A stretch of 64,000 nt of DNA from Anaerolineae bacterium (GCA_023384415.1 JAHDWJ010000010.1:58426-122425); one strand, 5' to 3'. Shown: positions 32,385 through 41,682, counted from the stretch's first letter. Program-made: numbers and translations. Notes: generated by a model from the letters alone, not told the origin.

Positions 32385-35294
32385 GTGGGGTCACGTATCA
32401 CGTATCATGTTTCACGTTTCACAAGTTGGGGGGCACCGTTGGTGGTGGGGCTGTTTTGCGGCCGCGTCCTGGCGGATTTCACCTGGCTGCCCCTGCCTGC
32501 CTGGCTGGGGGCAGGGCTGGTTGCTGCGGTGGGGTGGTGGTGGCTGGGCCGTCGCTGGCCCCTGGCCCATACATGGCCGGTCTTATTTCTATTGGTTTAC
32601 ATCCTTTATCCGGAAATCAACCCCCAACGGGTCTGGGGCGCGGCCGCGTTCACTCTTCTCCTACTTTTACTCACAAACCCACCTACACGTAATTTTACCC
32701 ACTCACCAACCCGTCTGCTGGCCATCGCCCTCTTCCTCGCCACACTTGCCCTCTACTTTTTGACCCTGGCTCCAGATATTTTGCCTGCTGATAGTGGGGA
32801 GTTCCAGTATACGGGGACTCTGCTGGGGGTAGCCCATCCGCCGGGTTTTCCTTTGTATACGCTCCTTTCCTGGTTAGCGACAAAATTACCGTTCGCGGCC
32901 GCGCCAGCCTATAAAATTAACCTGCTTTCCGCCTTTACCAGTGCGGTCACGCTTATGCTGGTTTATCTGACCGTTAGCCGTTGGCCGTTAGCTTGGGAAC
33001 AGGAAAACGGGGTTTCACACTGGGCGGGAGTGGCGGCCGCCATCACCCTGGCAACCTCAACTACCTTTTGGGCACAGGCCACCACCGCCAACATTCGCAG
33101 CCTGACCGTACTCCTGACCGCTCTCGCTTTTTACGCCCTGTTGCGTCATCAATCGTCAATCGCCAATCGCCAACCATCCGCCCTGGATGATCGCTGGCTG
33201 TGGCTGTGGGCGTTGGCGATTGGTTTGGGGCTAACTCATCACCTCTCACTTTTGTTTATTGTTGCCGTGATGGGGGTGTATCTGCTCTGGATAGATAGGG
33301 ATTTGGTTGGACAGCCAGGGCGTTGGCTGCGGCCGCTGCTCTTTTTTAGCCTTGGTTTTCTGCCCTGGGTTTACCTCATCTGGCGGGGTGCGGCTGGGGC
33401 TATTGGGGCCCCTGATGATTTGTTGACCTTGCGGGGTTTCTTCCATCATGCTTTGGGGCTGGGGTTTCGCGGCGATCTGTTTTACCTGGATAGCTGGTTG
33501 GCTTTGGGGCAGCGGCTTCAGGTGATGGGTAATGTTCTCACCTTCCAGTTTCACCCGGTTTTGCTCGTGGGGATGACCCTCGGTTTTATCTTGCTCGTCT
33601 GGCATAATCGTCCTCTGGCCTTTTTACTAGGCGGTTCTTTTCTGCTGCATACCTTTGTCACGGCGACCTATCGCGCCCCACAGACGGTGGAATATATGCT
33701 ACCCGCCTATTTGCCCCTGGTGATGATGTTGGGTTTTGGTTTGAGTTTCGAGCTTCGAGTTTCGAGTTTCGAGTTTGTTTCTCGCGTATCCCGCCTCACG
33801 CCTCACGCCTCACGCTTCATCATGGCCCTGGTTTTTTTGGCGGCCGCCTCTCAACTGTTCACCCATTGGCCTAGTTACCGCTGGCTGGCCCGCTCAATGG
33901 ACACCCGGGAGACAGTGCAGCCCTGGCTGATGCAGGCGGCCCCAGGGGCCACTATTTTGGTCGGGTGGCATTGGTATACGCCGCTGATTTATTTGCAGCA
34001 GGTGGAGCATCTGCGCCCGGATGTGACGGTGCAATATGTGGTTCCTGGGGGTGAGCTTTATGATGAGACATGGGCCAGACTAATTGGTGAGGCGTTGGCT
34101 CGCGGCCGCGATGTGATTGCCACCCATTCTACCGAAATTGCGTATAGCCATATGCCCCGCCCCGATCCTTATGGTGAAGCGTATCTTTTCCGCGCCGACC
34201 CGCTGACTAGTTTGCCACCTGATTATAGGGCTGCGCCACTGATCTTTGGCGAAGAGATTGAGCTGCATGGGTACAAGTTGGAACCGGCTCAAATTGAACT
34301 GGGGGAATCAATTTATTTGACGACCGCCTGGTCTGGGGTAGGGGACCTGCCCTCAGGGGCAACCCTGTTTGCTCATCTGGTGGCTGAGGATGGCACTTTG
34401 TTGGCCCAGGCGGATGTGCCGCTGCGGCCGCCCACAGATGGCCTGGCTCTGACTCAATTTCGCCTGACGCCCCGGCCTGGCGCGGCCGCAGGCGATTATG
34501 CCATTCTCCTGGGGGCTTACCAGTTTGCTCTGGATGGGTTGCAATCGCTGCCAGATAAAAATGGGCTGGCGCGTACCCCATTAACAACTATCTCTCTGAC
34601 GGCGATGGGCCATCCGCCCTATACCCGTAACCCGGTTTATCGAACTGTGCCGAGTGGCCGCCCGCTGCTCCGACTGGTGGGGTATGATTGGGATTTGACC
34701 CTGGCAGAACCCCGGCTTTATCTCCATTGGCAGACAGAGCAGGGGTATCAGAGTGAGGTGCGGGATGGTGCGGCCGCGCTCAACCCGATCTTACCCCCTT
34801 ACCGGGCTGCTTGGGGCCGCTGGCGCGAACAAACAGTTACCCCACCTTCCCGCCCCACCCATTACGTGCCATTGGCTGGGGGGCTGGTCTGGATAGGCCA
34901 TACCCTGCCCCCCGATCTCACCCTGATGCCCGGCCAATCTATCTGGCTGCCACAGCAGTTGGTTAGCGGCCGGCCCGTTTTGCGGGATTATCACCTTTCT
35001 GTGACTCTGATTGGTTTCCAGATGGAGAGCCAGCTTTGGGCCTGGCGGGACGGGGACCAGCGAGACAGTGTGCCGGCCCTGGGGGCCATCCCCACCCTGA
35101 AATGGATAGCCGGCTCCCGTGTCTGGTCGCCCCATGAGGTTGTAGTGGACGCGGCCGCGTTCCCTGGTCAAACCGTCGTCGCTGCTTTACGCCTATACGA
35201 TGCGTTCACCCATCAGCCCCTCCCCATTTTAGACGAACGTATCACCCAACAGTTTCCCTGGATTCCCCTCGGACAACGGGTCATCCATGAGTAA
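32385..35294 (+). CDS. DUF2723 (TMEM260-like) polytopic membrane protein
   Basis: A protein of up to 969 residues. After about four N-terminal helices, the DUF2723 signature appears near residue 135: PADSGEFQYTGTLLGVAHPP with GFPLYTLLSWLA. About 12-14 membrane helices follow, then a soluble beta-rich part from about 630 to the end (EEIELHGYKLEPAQIELGES). The relative TMEM260 is an O-mannosyltransferase with a polyprenyl-phosphate donor, so a GT-C role is likely. The start GTG at 32385 is uncertain: the first 15 residues are encoded by a CACGTATCACG tract. Two more tracts are translated at 33147 and 33741. Confidence 0.85.
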   Translation: MGSRITYHVSRFTSWGAPLVVGLFCGRVLADFTWLPLPAWLGAGLVAAVGWWWLGRRWPLAHTWPVLFLLVYILYPEINPQRVWGAAAFTLLLLLLTNPPTRNFTHSPTRLLAIALFLATLALYFLTLAPDILPADSGEFQYTGTLLGVAHPPGFPLYTLLSWLATKLPFAAAPAYKINLLSAFTSAVTLMLVYLTVSRWPLAWEQENGVSHWAGVAAAITLATSTTFWAQATTANIRSLTVLLTALAFYALLRHQSSIANRQPSALDDRWLWLWALAIGLGLTHHLSLLFIVAVMGVYLLWIDRDLVGQPGRWLRPLLFFSLGFLPWVYLIWRGAAGAIGAPDDLLTLRGFFHHALGLGFRGDLFYLDSWLALGQRLQVMGNVLTFQFHPVLLVGMTLGFILLVWHNRPLAFLLGGSFLLHTFVTATYRAPQTVEYMLPAYLPLVMMLGFGLSFELRVSSFEFVSRVSRLTPHASRFIMALVFLAAASQLFTHWPSYRWLARSMDTRETVQPWLMQAAPGATILVGWHWYTPLIYLQQVEHLRPDVTVQYVVPGGELYDETWARLIGEALARGRDVIATHSTEIAYSHMPRPDPYGEAYLFRADPLTSLPPDYRAAPLIFGEEIELHGYKLEPAQIELGESIYLTTAWSGVGDLPSGATLFAHLVAEDGTLLAQADVPLRPPTDGLALTQFRLTPRPGAAAGDYAILLGAYQFALDGLQSLPDKNGLARTPLTTISLTAMGHPPYTRNPVYRTVPSGRPLLRLVGYDWDLTLAEPRLYLHWQTEQGYQSEVRDGAAALNPILPPYRAAWGRWREQTVTPPSRPTHYVPLAGGLVWIGHTLPPDLTLMPGQSIWLPQQLVSGRPVLRDYHLSVTLIGFQMESQLWAWRDGDQRDSVPALGAIPTLKWIAGSRVWSPHEVVVDAAAFPGQTVVAALRLYDAFTHQPLPILDERITQQFPWIPLGQRVIHE
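32391..32424. repeat. TCACGTATCACG tract at the gene start
   Basis: Units TCACGTATCACG, TATCATGTTTCACG and TTTCAC. In the chosen frame they encode SRITYHVSRFTS, the first residues of the DUF2723 protein. Confidence 0.6.
33147..33173. repeat. CAATCGCCAATCG tract in coding region
   Basis: CATCAATCG, TCAATCGCC and AATCGCCAA in tandem, translated as HQSSIANRQ in a loop between two helices. Confidence 0.5.
33741..33820. repeat. GAGTTTCGAG and CACGCCTCACGC tract in coding region
   Basis: First part with GAGTTTCGAG units, second part with GCCTCACGC units. Translated as FELRVSSFEFVSRVSRLTPH in the only hydrophilic loop between two membrane helices of the DUF2723 protein. The second type recurs inverted at 55264. 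Confidence 0.7.
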
Positions 35295-35392
35295 CGGTGT
35301 TAGCTATTATCACCCTCTGATTATTTTGGTTATACTACCATCCGTACCTAACCCATCGAAAAGAATGATAAATTGCGGGTGAAGTATGAGGG

Positions 35393-35432
35393 CTGAAATT
35401 CATAATTCATCCTTCATAATTCATAATTTCAA
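35393..35432. repeat. TTCATAATTCAT tract
   Basis: Short AT-rich repeat before the PmtA-like gene. Its complement type (GAATTATGAATTATGA) is at 48200-48243. Confidence 0.6.
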
Positions 35433-35441
35433 GGAGATCGC

Positions 35442-36080
35442 ATGCAACATCTAAAAGAACGAACCCTGTTTTTCCGTGGGGCCTTACAGCACATTCATGC
35501 CGTAGGCTCCATCACACCGAGTTCCCGCTCCGTCGCCAAAGCTATGACTGCTCATTTGCGCCAAAGACCCGCTCCACGCCGCATTTTAGAGGTTGGGGCT
35601 GGCACCGGCCCCATCACCGCCCGCATTGTGCGGGATATGCGCCCTGGGGATCATCTGGATATTTACGAAATCGATCCTAAATTTACGACCTTCCTGGCCC
35701 AACGTTTTGAAACAGAACCCGCTTTTCAGAAAGTAAAAAATCAGGTGACGATTTATACGGCGGGGATCGAAACCATCGAACGAGTGCCGACTTATGACAT
35801 TATTATCTCGGCAGTTCCCTTTACCAACCTGCCCCCGGCTTTGGTGCGGGACTTTTTTGATACCTATGCCCAAATTCTCAACCCAGATGGGGTTTTGACC
35901 TATATCGAATACGCCTTTGGTCGAGCTTTGTTCACCGTTTTATCGCGCCAAAAAGAAAAGCAGCGGCTCAAAGCGGTCAGTCAGGTGGTCAACCATTATG
36001 TGCGTAACTACCAGGTGAAACATCGCTTCGTTTTGCTCAACGCCCCCCCCGCCCGGATCCGCTCTTTGCAATTCCGTTAG
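35442..36080 (+). CDS. PmtA-like phospholipid N-methyltransferase
   Basis: A 212-residue class I methyltransferase resembling bacterial phosphatidylethanolamine N-methyltransferase and rRNA adenine dimethylase folds. SITPSSRSVAKAM at 23-35 is the SxSR substrate-head motif of the PmtA family, and RILEVGAGTGPITARI carries the SAM loop (51-56). IISAVPFTNLPP is the NPPY-like loop. It may methylate phosphatidylethanolamine to phosphatidylcholine precursors. AAGGAG precedes the ATG at 35442. No lipid gene is nearby, so the substrate is by family only. Confidence 0.82.
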   Translation: MQHLKERTLFFRGALQHIHAVGSITPSSRSVAKAMTAHLRQRPAPRRILEVGAGTGPITARIVRDMRPGDHLDIYEIDPKFTTFLAQRFETEPAFQKVKNQVTIYTAGIETIERVPTYDIIISAVPFTNLPPALVRDFFDTYAQILNPDGVLTYIEYAFGRALFTVLSRQKEKQRLKAVSQVVNHYVRNYQVKHRFVLLNAPPARIRSLQFR

Positions 36081-36098
36081 TACGTAGGAATACCTTGA

Positions 36099-36254
36099 TC
36101 GAGTGGGTATCATCTGCGCCTGAAGTTTGGTTCAGAATCAGAGGAAATAAAAAGCCGCATCGAAGCGGTGACAGATGAGGACACCTTTAATGAGTTGTTG
36201 CGGCAGATCCTCAATAGCAGATCTTTGGCCGATGTTCAGTTCCCTGAGGCGTAA
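36099..36254 (+). pseudogene. C-terminal remnant, Rpn/DUF4351-like
   Basis: The frame is open from 36099 to the stop at 36252-36254 with no start codon: LKFGSESEEIKSRIEA, VTDEDTFNELLRQIL and NSRSLADV. It resembles the end of Rpn/YhgA-type proteins (FGxxxEExxxRIEAA). About 50 residues are left of about 300. No other part is seen. Confidence 0.4.
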
Positions 36255-36284
36255 ATCAGGGAATTGACCCTTTAGATGATTACC

Positions 36285-36326
36285 AAAGCCTCTAATGGGT
36301 TTAAACCTTTTAGAGGCTTTGTTTTT
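36285..36326 (+). terminator. Rho-independent terminator
   Basis: AAAGCCTCTAA (36285-36295) pairs exactly with TTAGAGGCTTT (36310-36320), then GTTTTT. It ends the transcript of the PmtA-like gene and the remnant, 38 bases before pncB. Confidence 0.8.
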
Positions 36327-36357
36327 GCCCAGATAACATTGGTTGGACAAATGGATT

Positions 36358-37917
36358 ATGAAAAAAGTAAACCAGGCGGTTGCTGAAGGCATTCTTTTTA
36401 CGGACATGTACCAACTTACGATGGCCCACCTGTATTTTCGGATGGGTTGGCATGAGCGGCCGGCTCAATTTGATCATTTCTTCCGTAGTTACCCTGATTA
36501 TGGGGCGCATAAGGCGGGGTATTGCATTAATGCGGGTTTGGAATGGCTGCTGGATTGGATGCAGGAGGCTCGCTTTGGGGAAGAGGAGATCAATTTTTTA
36601 CGCCAGCAAACGGGGCAAGGCGGCCGCAGACTTTTTGCCGATGATTTTTTGCATTGGCTGCGAGAGTACGGCCATATGCACAACCTTAGCCTGTGGGCCA
36701 TTCCTGAAGGGCGTGTAGTGCATCCCAACATCCCTCTGACAGTCGTACAGGGTCCCATTGCCCTGGCCCAGATATTAGAAACCCCATTATTGAACTTGCT
36801 CAATTACCCCACCCTCATTGCTACCAGAGCCGCCCGCATTAGCCAGGCGGGTAGGGGGCAGTTACTCCTGGAGTTTGGTATGCGCCGGGGGCAAGAGCGA
36901 GGAGTGAATGCTGGAGCGCGGGCGGCCCTCATCGGTGGGGCGGATTTCACCTCTAATACTGGCATTTCCCACGTTTTAGGGTATCCCCCTAAAGGCACCC
37001 ATGCCCATAGTATGGTGCAATTTTTCCTAGCTCTGGGGTACAGTGAATTGGATGCGTTTCAGGCGTATGCTGATGTATACCCCGATGATTGTTTGCTACT
37101 GGTAGATACAATTAACACCCTGGAGAGCGGTCTGCCCAACGCTATCAAGCTGTTTGAGAAGCTGCGCCGTCAGGGGTATCGGCCTATTGGTGTCCGTTTA
37201 GATTCAGGTGACCTGGCGTATCTGTCGGTGCGAGCGGCCGCGATGTTGAACCAGGCTGGTTTTGCTGATACCAGTATTGTTTTGTCTAACCAATTGGATG
37301 AGATGACCATTCTGCAAATTTTGGCCCAAATTCAGGAAGAAGCTCCCCGGTATAACCTGGATGCTGATGAGGTGATAGCCAGACTGGTGTATGGGGTGGG
37401 CACGAATTTGATTACCTCAGCTGGAGATGGGGCGTTGGATGGGGTGTATAAGTTGGTGAGTACGCAAGATGAGGGAGGTGTGTGGCGACCAGCCATTAAA
37501 TTATCGGAAAATCCGGTGAAGACACCAAATCCTGGCTCTAAGCAGGTGTGGCGGGTGTATGATGAGCGCGGTCTGGCGACAGCGGATTTACTGGCATTGA
37601 CAGATGAGGATCCCCGCCTGGTATCGCCGCTGTATTTGCACCATCCAGCCGAGCCGGGTATTACCCGTACCCTGGCGGCCGCAGAGATAACTTCTATTGA
37701 GCCATTGTTGCAGCCTGTTTTAGAAGCGGGACGGCTGGTCTATTCTTTGCCTACCTTAGAAATGATCCGGGAACAGCGGCGGGCAGACCTGGCACGCCTT
37801 GATTCTGGCGTGCGCCGTTTATTAAACCCCCACATTTACCATGTTTCGCTTACGCCGAAGTTGTGGCAGTTAAAGCAAGATTTGATTACGGTGTATCGGC
37901 AAAAGGGAAAGAGTTAA
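36358..37917 (+). CDS. pncB: Nicotinate phosphoribosyltransferase
   Basis: A 519-residue cytosolic enzyme of NAD salvage, joining nicotinate and PRPP. Family landmarks: [46 protein letters not shown] with the catalytic histidine, [33 protein letters not shown] and [10 protein letters not shown]. The ATG at 36358 is preferred; a TTG at 36343 is in frame. No clear ribosome site, which may follow from the terminator just upstream. Monocistronic. Confidence 0.93.
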   Translation: MKKVNQAVAEGILFTDMYQLTMAHLYFRMGWHERPAQFDHFFRSYPDYGAHKAGYCINAGLEWLLDWMQEARFGEEEINFLRQQTGQGGRRLFADDFLHWLREYGHMHNLSLWAIPEGRVVHPNIPLTVVQGPIALAQILETPLLNLLNYPTLIATRAARISQAGRGQLLLEFGMRRGQERGVNAGARAALIGGADFTSNTGISHVLGYPPKGTHAHSMVQFFLALGYSELDAFQAYADVYPDDCLLLVDTINTLESGLPNAIKLFEKLRRQGYRPIGVRLDSGDLAYLSVRAAAMLNQAGFADTSIVLSNQLDEMTILQILAQIQEEAPRYNLDADEVIARLVYGVGTNLITSAGDGALDGVYKLVSTQDEGGVWRPAIKLSENPVKTPNPGSKQVWRVYDERGLATADLLALTDEDPRLVSPLYLHHPAEPGITRTLAAAEITSIEPLLQPVLEAGRLVYSLPTLEMIREQRRADLARLDSGVRRLLNPHIYHVSLTPKLWQLKQDLITVYRQKGKS

Positions 37918-37923
37918 AAGCGG

Positions 37924-39201
37924 TTATTCCCCATGGCTCTCTTGAAATAGAGCCAACACGGCCAAAACGCCGGCTAAATTTTCTGGCCAATCGGTATCAA
38001 AATGGTTACGCAGCTCTACCGTAATTGCGGCAATTCCCTGGCGAGTGAGCCAGTCAGCAGCATCGCCAGTAATGGGGTAGGCCAGGGTGCTGCTGTGCCC
38101 GTAGCCACTGGCCTGCCGGTACGCGGCCGCTAACGTTTGTGATGGAAGATGGGGTTCGTCATTACATTGGCCGGGAATGACCAACGCGGCCGCGCTGTGC
38201 CAAAAAATCACCCCTTGTACCCGAACTCCTAGCAGGAAATCACGCAAAACCTGCGTCTCTACCTCTGAAAATGGGGCCGTTCCCCCGCTAATCGGCTGAT
38301 TGCGCCAGAAAGCATTGGCTGACCAGTCACAATCCCAATTGCGATTCAAATCTACCTGATTGGCATTAAAGCGACCTGGCAAAGCCGCCAGCGGATCTAC
38401 GCTGGGAATATCCAGGCTTGTGACCCGGTCTTCTTTTCCGGCCACCAGAAATAACCCATCCGGGTTGGCCGTGGGAATAATGTGTAGGGTAATAGTCTCT
38501 GGAATGCGCTTGGGAAAAGCGGTCAGGTAATCAATAACTTGATACGCCAGGGTTGTGCTGTTCCATTCATACCCCCCATGGATGCCGCCAATAAAAACCA
38601 GATGGGCCGGGCCATTGCCAAAGGTGTACCGTTCGATGGGGCGCCCCTGGGTAGAGTGACCCAAGATGATGATCTGGTAAGGGGGTGCGGCCGCGGTTAG
38701 CAAAGCCGCCGGTAATTCATGTTCACCGACAAATGGAATAATCAATATTTGTCCCACGAAAATAAAATCGGCGGCCGCGATATGGTTTACTTCCATCAGC
38801 CGTTCCAGGGTCACCCCATATTGGTTGGCAATCCTCAATAATGTCTCTCCATCTTGCACCGTGTGCCGTTGTATGACCCAGGGAGTTTTGCTGGGGGTAG
38901 GGGTAAGGGTTGGCGGTGGAATAATGGTGTGGGTGGGGGAGGCTGTTTGGGAGGATACCGGGGAGGGTGTAACCTGAGTGGCGGTATGGGTGGGGCGAGG
39001 GGTCGAACCGGGGGTGGGGGTCGCGGCCGCGCTAATCAACGGCATCACTACTGGCTCGCTTTCTGGCTGGATTATCAATACAGCCAAAACCAACATAAAA
39101 CAACCGACCAATAATCCAAACAACCCCATGCGCCAACCCCACGAGGATGAAAATTGTTTAGATTCAGGGACGTAAGAGGGATTGTAATTTTCTGATGGCA
39201 T
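37924..39201 (-). CDS. Membrane-anchored LysM-M14 metallocarboxypeptidase
   Basis: A 425-residue extracytoplasmic peptidase. One membrane helix at 24-46, a Thr/Pro-rich stalk to about 108, one LysM domain at 112-157 (HTVQDGETLLRIANQYGVTL), then the M14 domain. Zinc ligands: His and Glu in GGIHGGYEWN (about 204-213) and His in IFWHSAAA (about 336); VDLNRNWDCDW is the substrate-carboxylate site and the catalytic Glu is in AITVELRNHF (about 398). All are present. LysM holds it on peptidoglycan, so the substrate is probably a cell-wall peptide. It is divergent from the vWA gene. Confidence 0.9.
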   Translation of the reverse strand: MPSENYNPSYVPESKQFSSSWGWRMGLFGLLVGCFMLVLAVLIIQPESEPVVMPLISAAATPTPGSTPRPTHTATQVTPSPVSSQTASPTHTIIPPPTLTPTPSKTPWVIQRHTVQDGETLLRIANQYGVTLERLMEVNHIAAADFIFVGQILIIPFVGEHELPAALLTAAAPPYQIIILGHSTQGRPIERYTFGNGPAHLVFIGGIHGGYEWNSTTLAYQVIDYLTAFPKRIPETITLHIIPTANPDGLFLVAGKEDRVTSLDIPSVDPLAALPGRFNANQVDLNRNWDCDWSANAFWRNQPISGGTAPFSEVETQVLRDFLLGVRVQGVIFWHSAAALVIPGQCNDEPHLPSQTLAAAYRQASGYGHSSTLAYPITGDAADWLTRQGIAAITVELRNHFDTDWPENLAGVLAVLALFQESHGE

Positions 39202-39237
39202 ACTCTATTTTGCCCGTTTTGTAACTTGTGGTTATAA

Positions 39238-39269
39238 CCCGGTACCTGAGTCCTATTTAGGTACACCGG
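39238..39269. promoter_or_regulatory. Inverted repeat in the divergent promoter region
   Basis: CCGGTACCT and AGGTACACCGG are complementary apart from a two-base bulge. Between the LysM-M14 and vWA genes. An operator shared by both is possible; no further support. Confidence 0.3.
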
Positions 39270-39331
39270 TTAAACCCTTTTGCCCTGCTTTGCTTATCAG
39301 TAAAGCGTCATTGCCAGCCAGGAGGAAATCT

Positions 39332-41233
39332 ATGTTTAAGCCCATGGGGTTCAAGACGCTCTTTTCCACATGGAAAAGCCGCGTTGTCATTCTTCTCACA
39401 TTATTCATTGTAACCATTACCATGGCTTACGCTGACAATCCGGCCACCGGGTTGACCACGACCGGCCAGGAGCTTAATATTTTTATCCAATCTCCATCTA
39501 CCGGGTCCACAATTAATGTCTGTAACCAGCCACTAGTCGTTTCTGGTCAAACAGCCATTGGTGATCTAAACCAGAGTGCCAATGTCGTTTATCTGATGGA
39601 TCTGTCGGGCAGCACCACCTTTGTCACCAATATGGATTGTAACGGGGATGGCATCCCTGGCAATGCCGGTGATAACTTTAATGGTGATTCTCGCAACGGG
39701 GATATTTTGGATTGTGAAATTAGTGGGGTCATTGCCCTTAATGAAAGCCTCTCTACCGCCAATGCTCAGGCCAGCATCGTTGGTTTTGGTACCAGCGCTG
39801 TTATCGCCGACATTTCACCGGCACCTGGCGACCAGGTTTTCTCAGCTTCATTATTAGTTGATGTCAATGGAAACAATATTCCGGATGTAGAAGAAGTCGC
39901 TCGTTCTACAATCACCTTGTTCCCAGGAGGCAATTCCTTTGTTAATTTGTTCACCCCTCGGACCCTTGGTACAGGCACTAACTTCAACCTGGCTCTAACC
40001 GCCATGAATACAGCCTTTGCCACCGAACCGGAAGGGGAAATCAATGTGGCTTTTTTCCTTTCGGATGGAGTAGCCAGTTTAGCTACAGGTCCTGGCTCAC
40101 CTGTGCAGATTGCTGCTGATGCCGGTACCATTGTCAATACCTATTCCATCGGCAATGGTTCATCGGGCTGTGGGCCAACTGAATCGCTGCGCCGCATTGC
40201 CGATATTACTGGTGGTACTTGCACGGCCGTATTAGACCCAACCCAGTTGAGTGCGGTTTTGCAAGGAACAACGCCAGCAGATCTTGATTGGGTTATCGTC
40301 AGTCTTAATGGGGAACTGTTCCAATATGCCACCTTAAACGCTTTGGGTGGCTGGACAGCGACATTTAACGATTTAGACCTGGACCAGCTTTACCATATTG
40401 AAGCGACGGTCAGGGCGGATGACGGGACATTGGTGACGGCTGATATTACCGTTCAAACAGATGCTTTCTGTCCTACGGCAACACCCACACCTACGGTGAC
40501 ACCTGTTTTTACCGCCACACCAACACCAACCAATACGGCGGAACCCACCAATACCCCAACCAATACGCCGACGAACACCCCGACCAATACGCCGACGAAT
40601 ACACCGACAAACACGCCAACCAATACACCGACGAATACACCGACAAACACGCCAACCAATACGCCGACGAATACACCGACAAACACGCCAACCAACACGC
40701 CGACGAATACACCGACAAACACCCCAACCAATACACCGGAACCGACGGATACACCTACCCCTACAAAGACACCACTACCTACCAAGACCGTAGAGCCGAC
40801 GAAGACACTCCTACCTACTAAGACGGTCCAACCGACGAAGACACCGCTGCCTACCAAGACGGTGCAGGCGACAAAGACGCCGCTGCCTACCAAGACAGTG
40901 CTGCCAACTAAAACACCAATAGCTACGGCAACTGAGAGCATGGTTACGCTTTGCCACATTCCCCCAGGCAATCCCGGTAACGCGCATACAATTGTGGTAG
41001 GGTCTTCAGCTGTGCCGGCCCACCTGGCCCATGGAGATACATTGGGGTCATGCCCAGGAGATATGCGGGATGAGGCTGTTAGCTTCCTGGATGGAAATGC
41101 GCCATCGGCTGGAAGTTCTGCCCCCTCTCAAGCCAACGATAACTGGCACAAAACGATCTCAATTGCGGCTGGGGTTTTAATGGCTTTGGCTGTTGCTATG
41201 CCGACGGTAATGAAGCATTGGCATTGGAAATAA
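39332..41233 (+). CDS. Secreted vWA protein with (TNTP)16 stalk
   Basis: A 633-residue surface protein. Signal segment at 15-32 ([17 protein letters not shown]). A vWA domain at about 80-330 has the MIDAS motif DLSGSTT near residue 90 and an EF-hand-like [13 protein letters not shown]. Then a stalk with 16 TNTP units (about 406-469) and LPTKTVxPTKT units to about 535, a Cys-containing [13 protein letters not shown] domain, and a C-terminal helix ([14 protein letters not shown]) with a basic end, which should anchor it in the membrane. The Thr-rich stalk is a good O-glycosylation target. AGGAGG sets the ATG at 39332. The gene lacks the GCGGCCGC octamer that fills its neighbours. Confidence 0.88.
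   Translation: MFKPMGFKTLFSTWKSRVVILLTLFIVTITMAYADNPATGLTTTGQELNIFIQSPSTGSTINVCNQPLVVSGQTAIGDLNQSANVVYLMDLSGSTTFVTNMDCNGDGIPGNAGDNFNGDSRNGDILDCEISGVIALNESLSTANAQASIVGFGTSAVIADISPAPGDQVFSASLLVDVNGNNIPDVEEVARSTITLFPGGNSFVNLFTPRTLGTGTNFNLALTAMNTAFATEPEGEINVAFFLSDGVASLATGPGSPVQIAADAGTIVNTYSIGNGSSGCGPTESLRRIADITGGTCTAVLDPTQLSAVLQGTTPADLDWVIVSLNGELFQYATLNALGGWTATFNDLDLDQLYHIEATVRADDGTLVTADITVQTDAFCPTATPTPTVTPVFTATPTPTNTAEPTNTPTNTPTNTPTNTPTNTPTNTPTNTPTNTPTNTPTNTPTNTPTNTPTNTPTNTPTNTPTNTPEPTDTPTPTKTPLPTKTVEPTKTLLPTKTVQPTKTPLPTKTVQATKTPLPTKTVLPTKTPIATATESMVTLCHIPPGNPGNAHTIVVGSSAVPAHLAHGDTLGSCPGDMRDEAVSFLDGNAPSAGSSAPSQANDNWHKTISIAAGVLMALAVAMPTVMKHWHWK
40547..40738 (+). repeat. 12-bp tandem repeat coding TNTP x16
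   Basis: Sixteen units of ACSAAYACRCCR type, 192 bases, with a weak 36-base higher order. It is within the vWA gene and likely to vary in number by slippage. Confidence 0.9.
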
Positions 41234-41278
41234 AAGTTAGATTTAGAACGATTTTGTAAATCGCTCTCTGGGTATAAT

Positions 41279-41313
41279 AAAAAGCCCCGCTGCTGCCAAC
41301 AGCGGGGCTTTTT
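41279..41313 (+). terminator. Strong rho-independent terminator after the vWA gene
   Basis: AAAAAGCCCCGCTG (41279-41292) and its exact complement (41300-41313), with T5 at the end and GTTT after it. Textbook shape. Confidence 0.88.
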
Positions 41314-41331
41314 GTTTATCTAGTCAACCCC

Positions 41332-41520
41332 GTCCGGCGGTCAAACGCACCCGGTGGTGAAACGCGCCGGGTGGTCAAACGCACCCGGCGGTGAAACGCG
41401 CCCGGCGGTGAAACGCACCCGGTGGTGAAACGCACCCGGCGGTCAAACGCGCCCGGCGGCCAAACGCGCTCGGTGGTGAAACGCGCCCGGTGGTGAAATC
41501 CGCCCGGCGGTGAAACCGCC
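41332..41520. repeat. 17-bp tandem array (about 11 units)
   Basis: Unit CCCGGYGGTSAAACGCR repeated head to tail about 11 times with small changes; the last units decay to GTGAAATCC and GTGAAACCG. It lies between convergent genes and codes for nothing. No spacer/repeat order like CRISPR. Confidence 0.8.
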
Positions 41521-41682
41521 GGGCTAAAAATGCAAAGCCCTATCGGGCTGGCGGAGCGAGGCCGGCGGCCTTCGTATTTTTAGCCCGGACGTTCACGTCC
41601 GGGCGGGTTCACAGAGGGCGGAATCTGTTTATCTGATAGTAGGATGGTCAAACCCACCCGGCGGTTTTGCCGGGTGGGTTTG
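41502..41682. repeat. Four consecutive hairpins between convergent genes
   Basis: Stem 1: GCCCGGCGGT/ACCGCCGGGC at 41502-41524. Stem 2: GGGCTAAAAAT (41521-41531) with ATTTTTAGCCC (41575-41585). Stem 3: CCCGGACGT/ACGTCCGGG at 41584-41603. Stem 4: CAAACCCACCCGGC/GCCGGGTGGGTTTG at 41649-41682. The last probably ends transcription of the DUF11 gene; the others look like dispersed elements. Confidence 0.7.

Noticed and set aside
32383-32763. Alternative ORF from ATG 32383
   Set aside because: Trp/Gly-rich out-of-frame reading of the membrane-protein gene; no helices or homology.
40547-40930. Possible CRISPR-like array
   Set aside because: The repeats are contiguous, without unique spacers, stay in frame and code TNTP/LPTKT in a signal-peptide-bearing protein; no cas genes.
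40453-40971. 172-codon ORF on the minus strand rich in Val and Gly
   Set aside because: It is the reverse reading of the TNTP repeats; no ribosome site and no domain.
41332-41520. Array of short direct repeats as CRISPR
   Set aside because: 17-bp units with no spacers and gradual decay of units; a plain tandem repeat.
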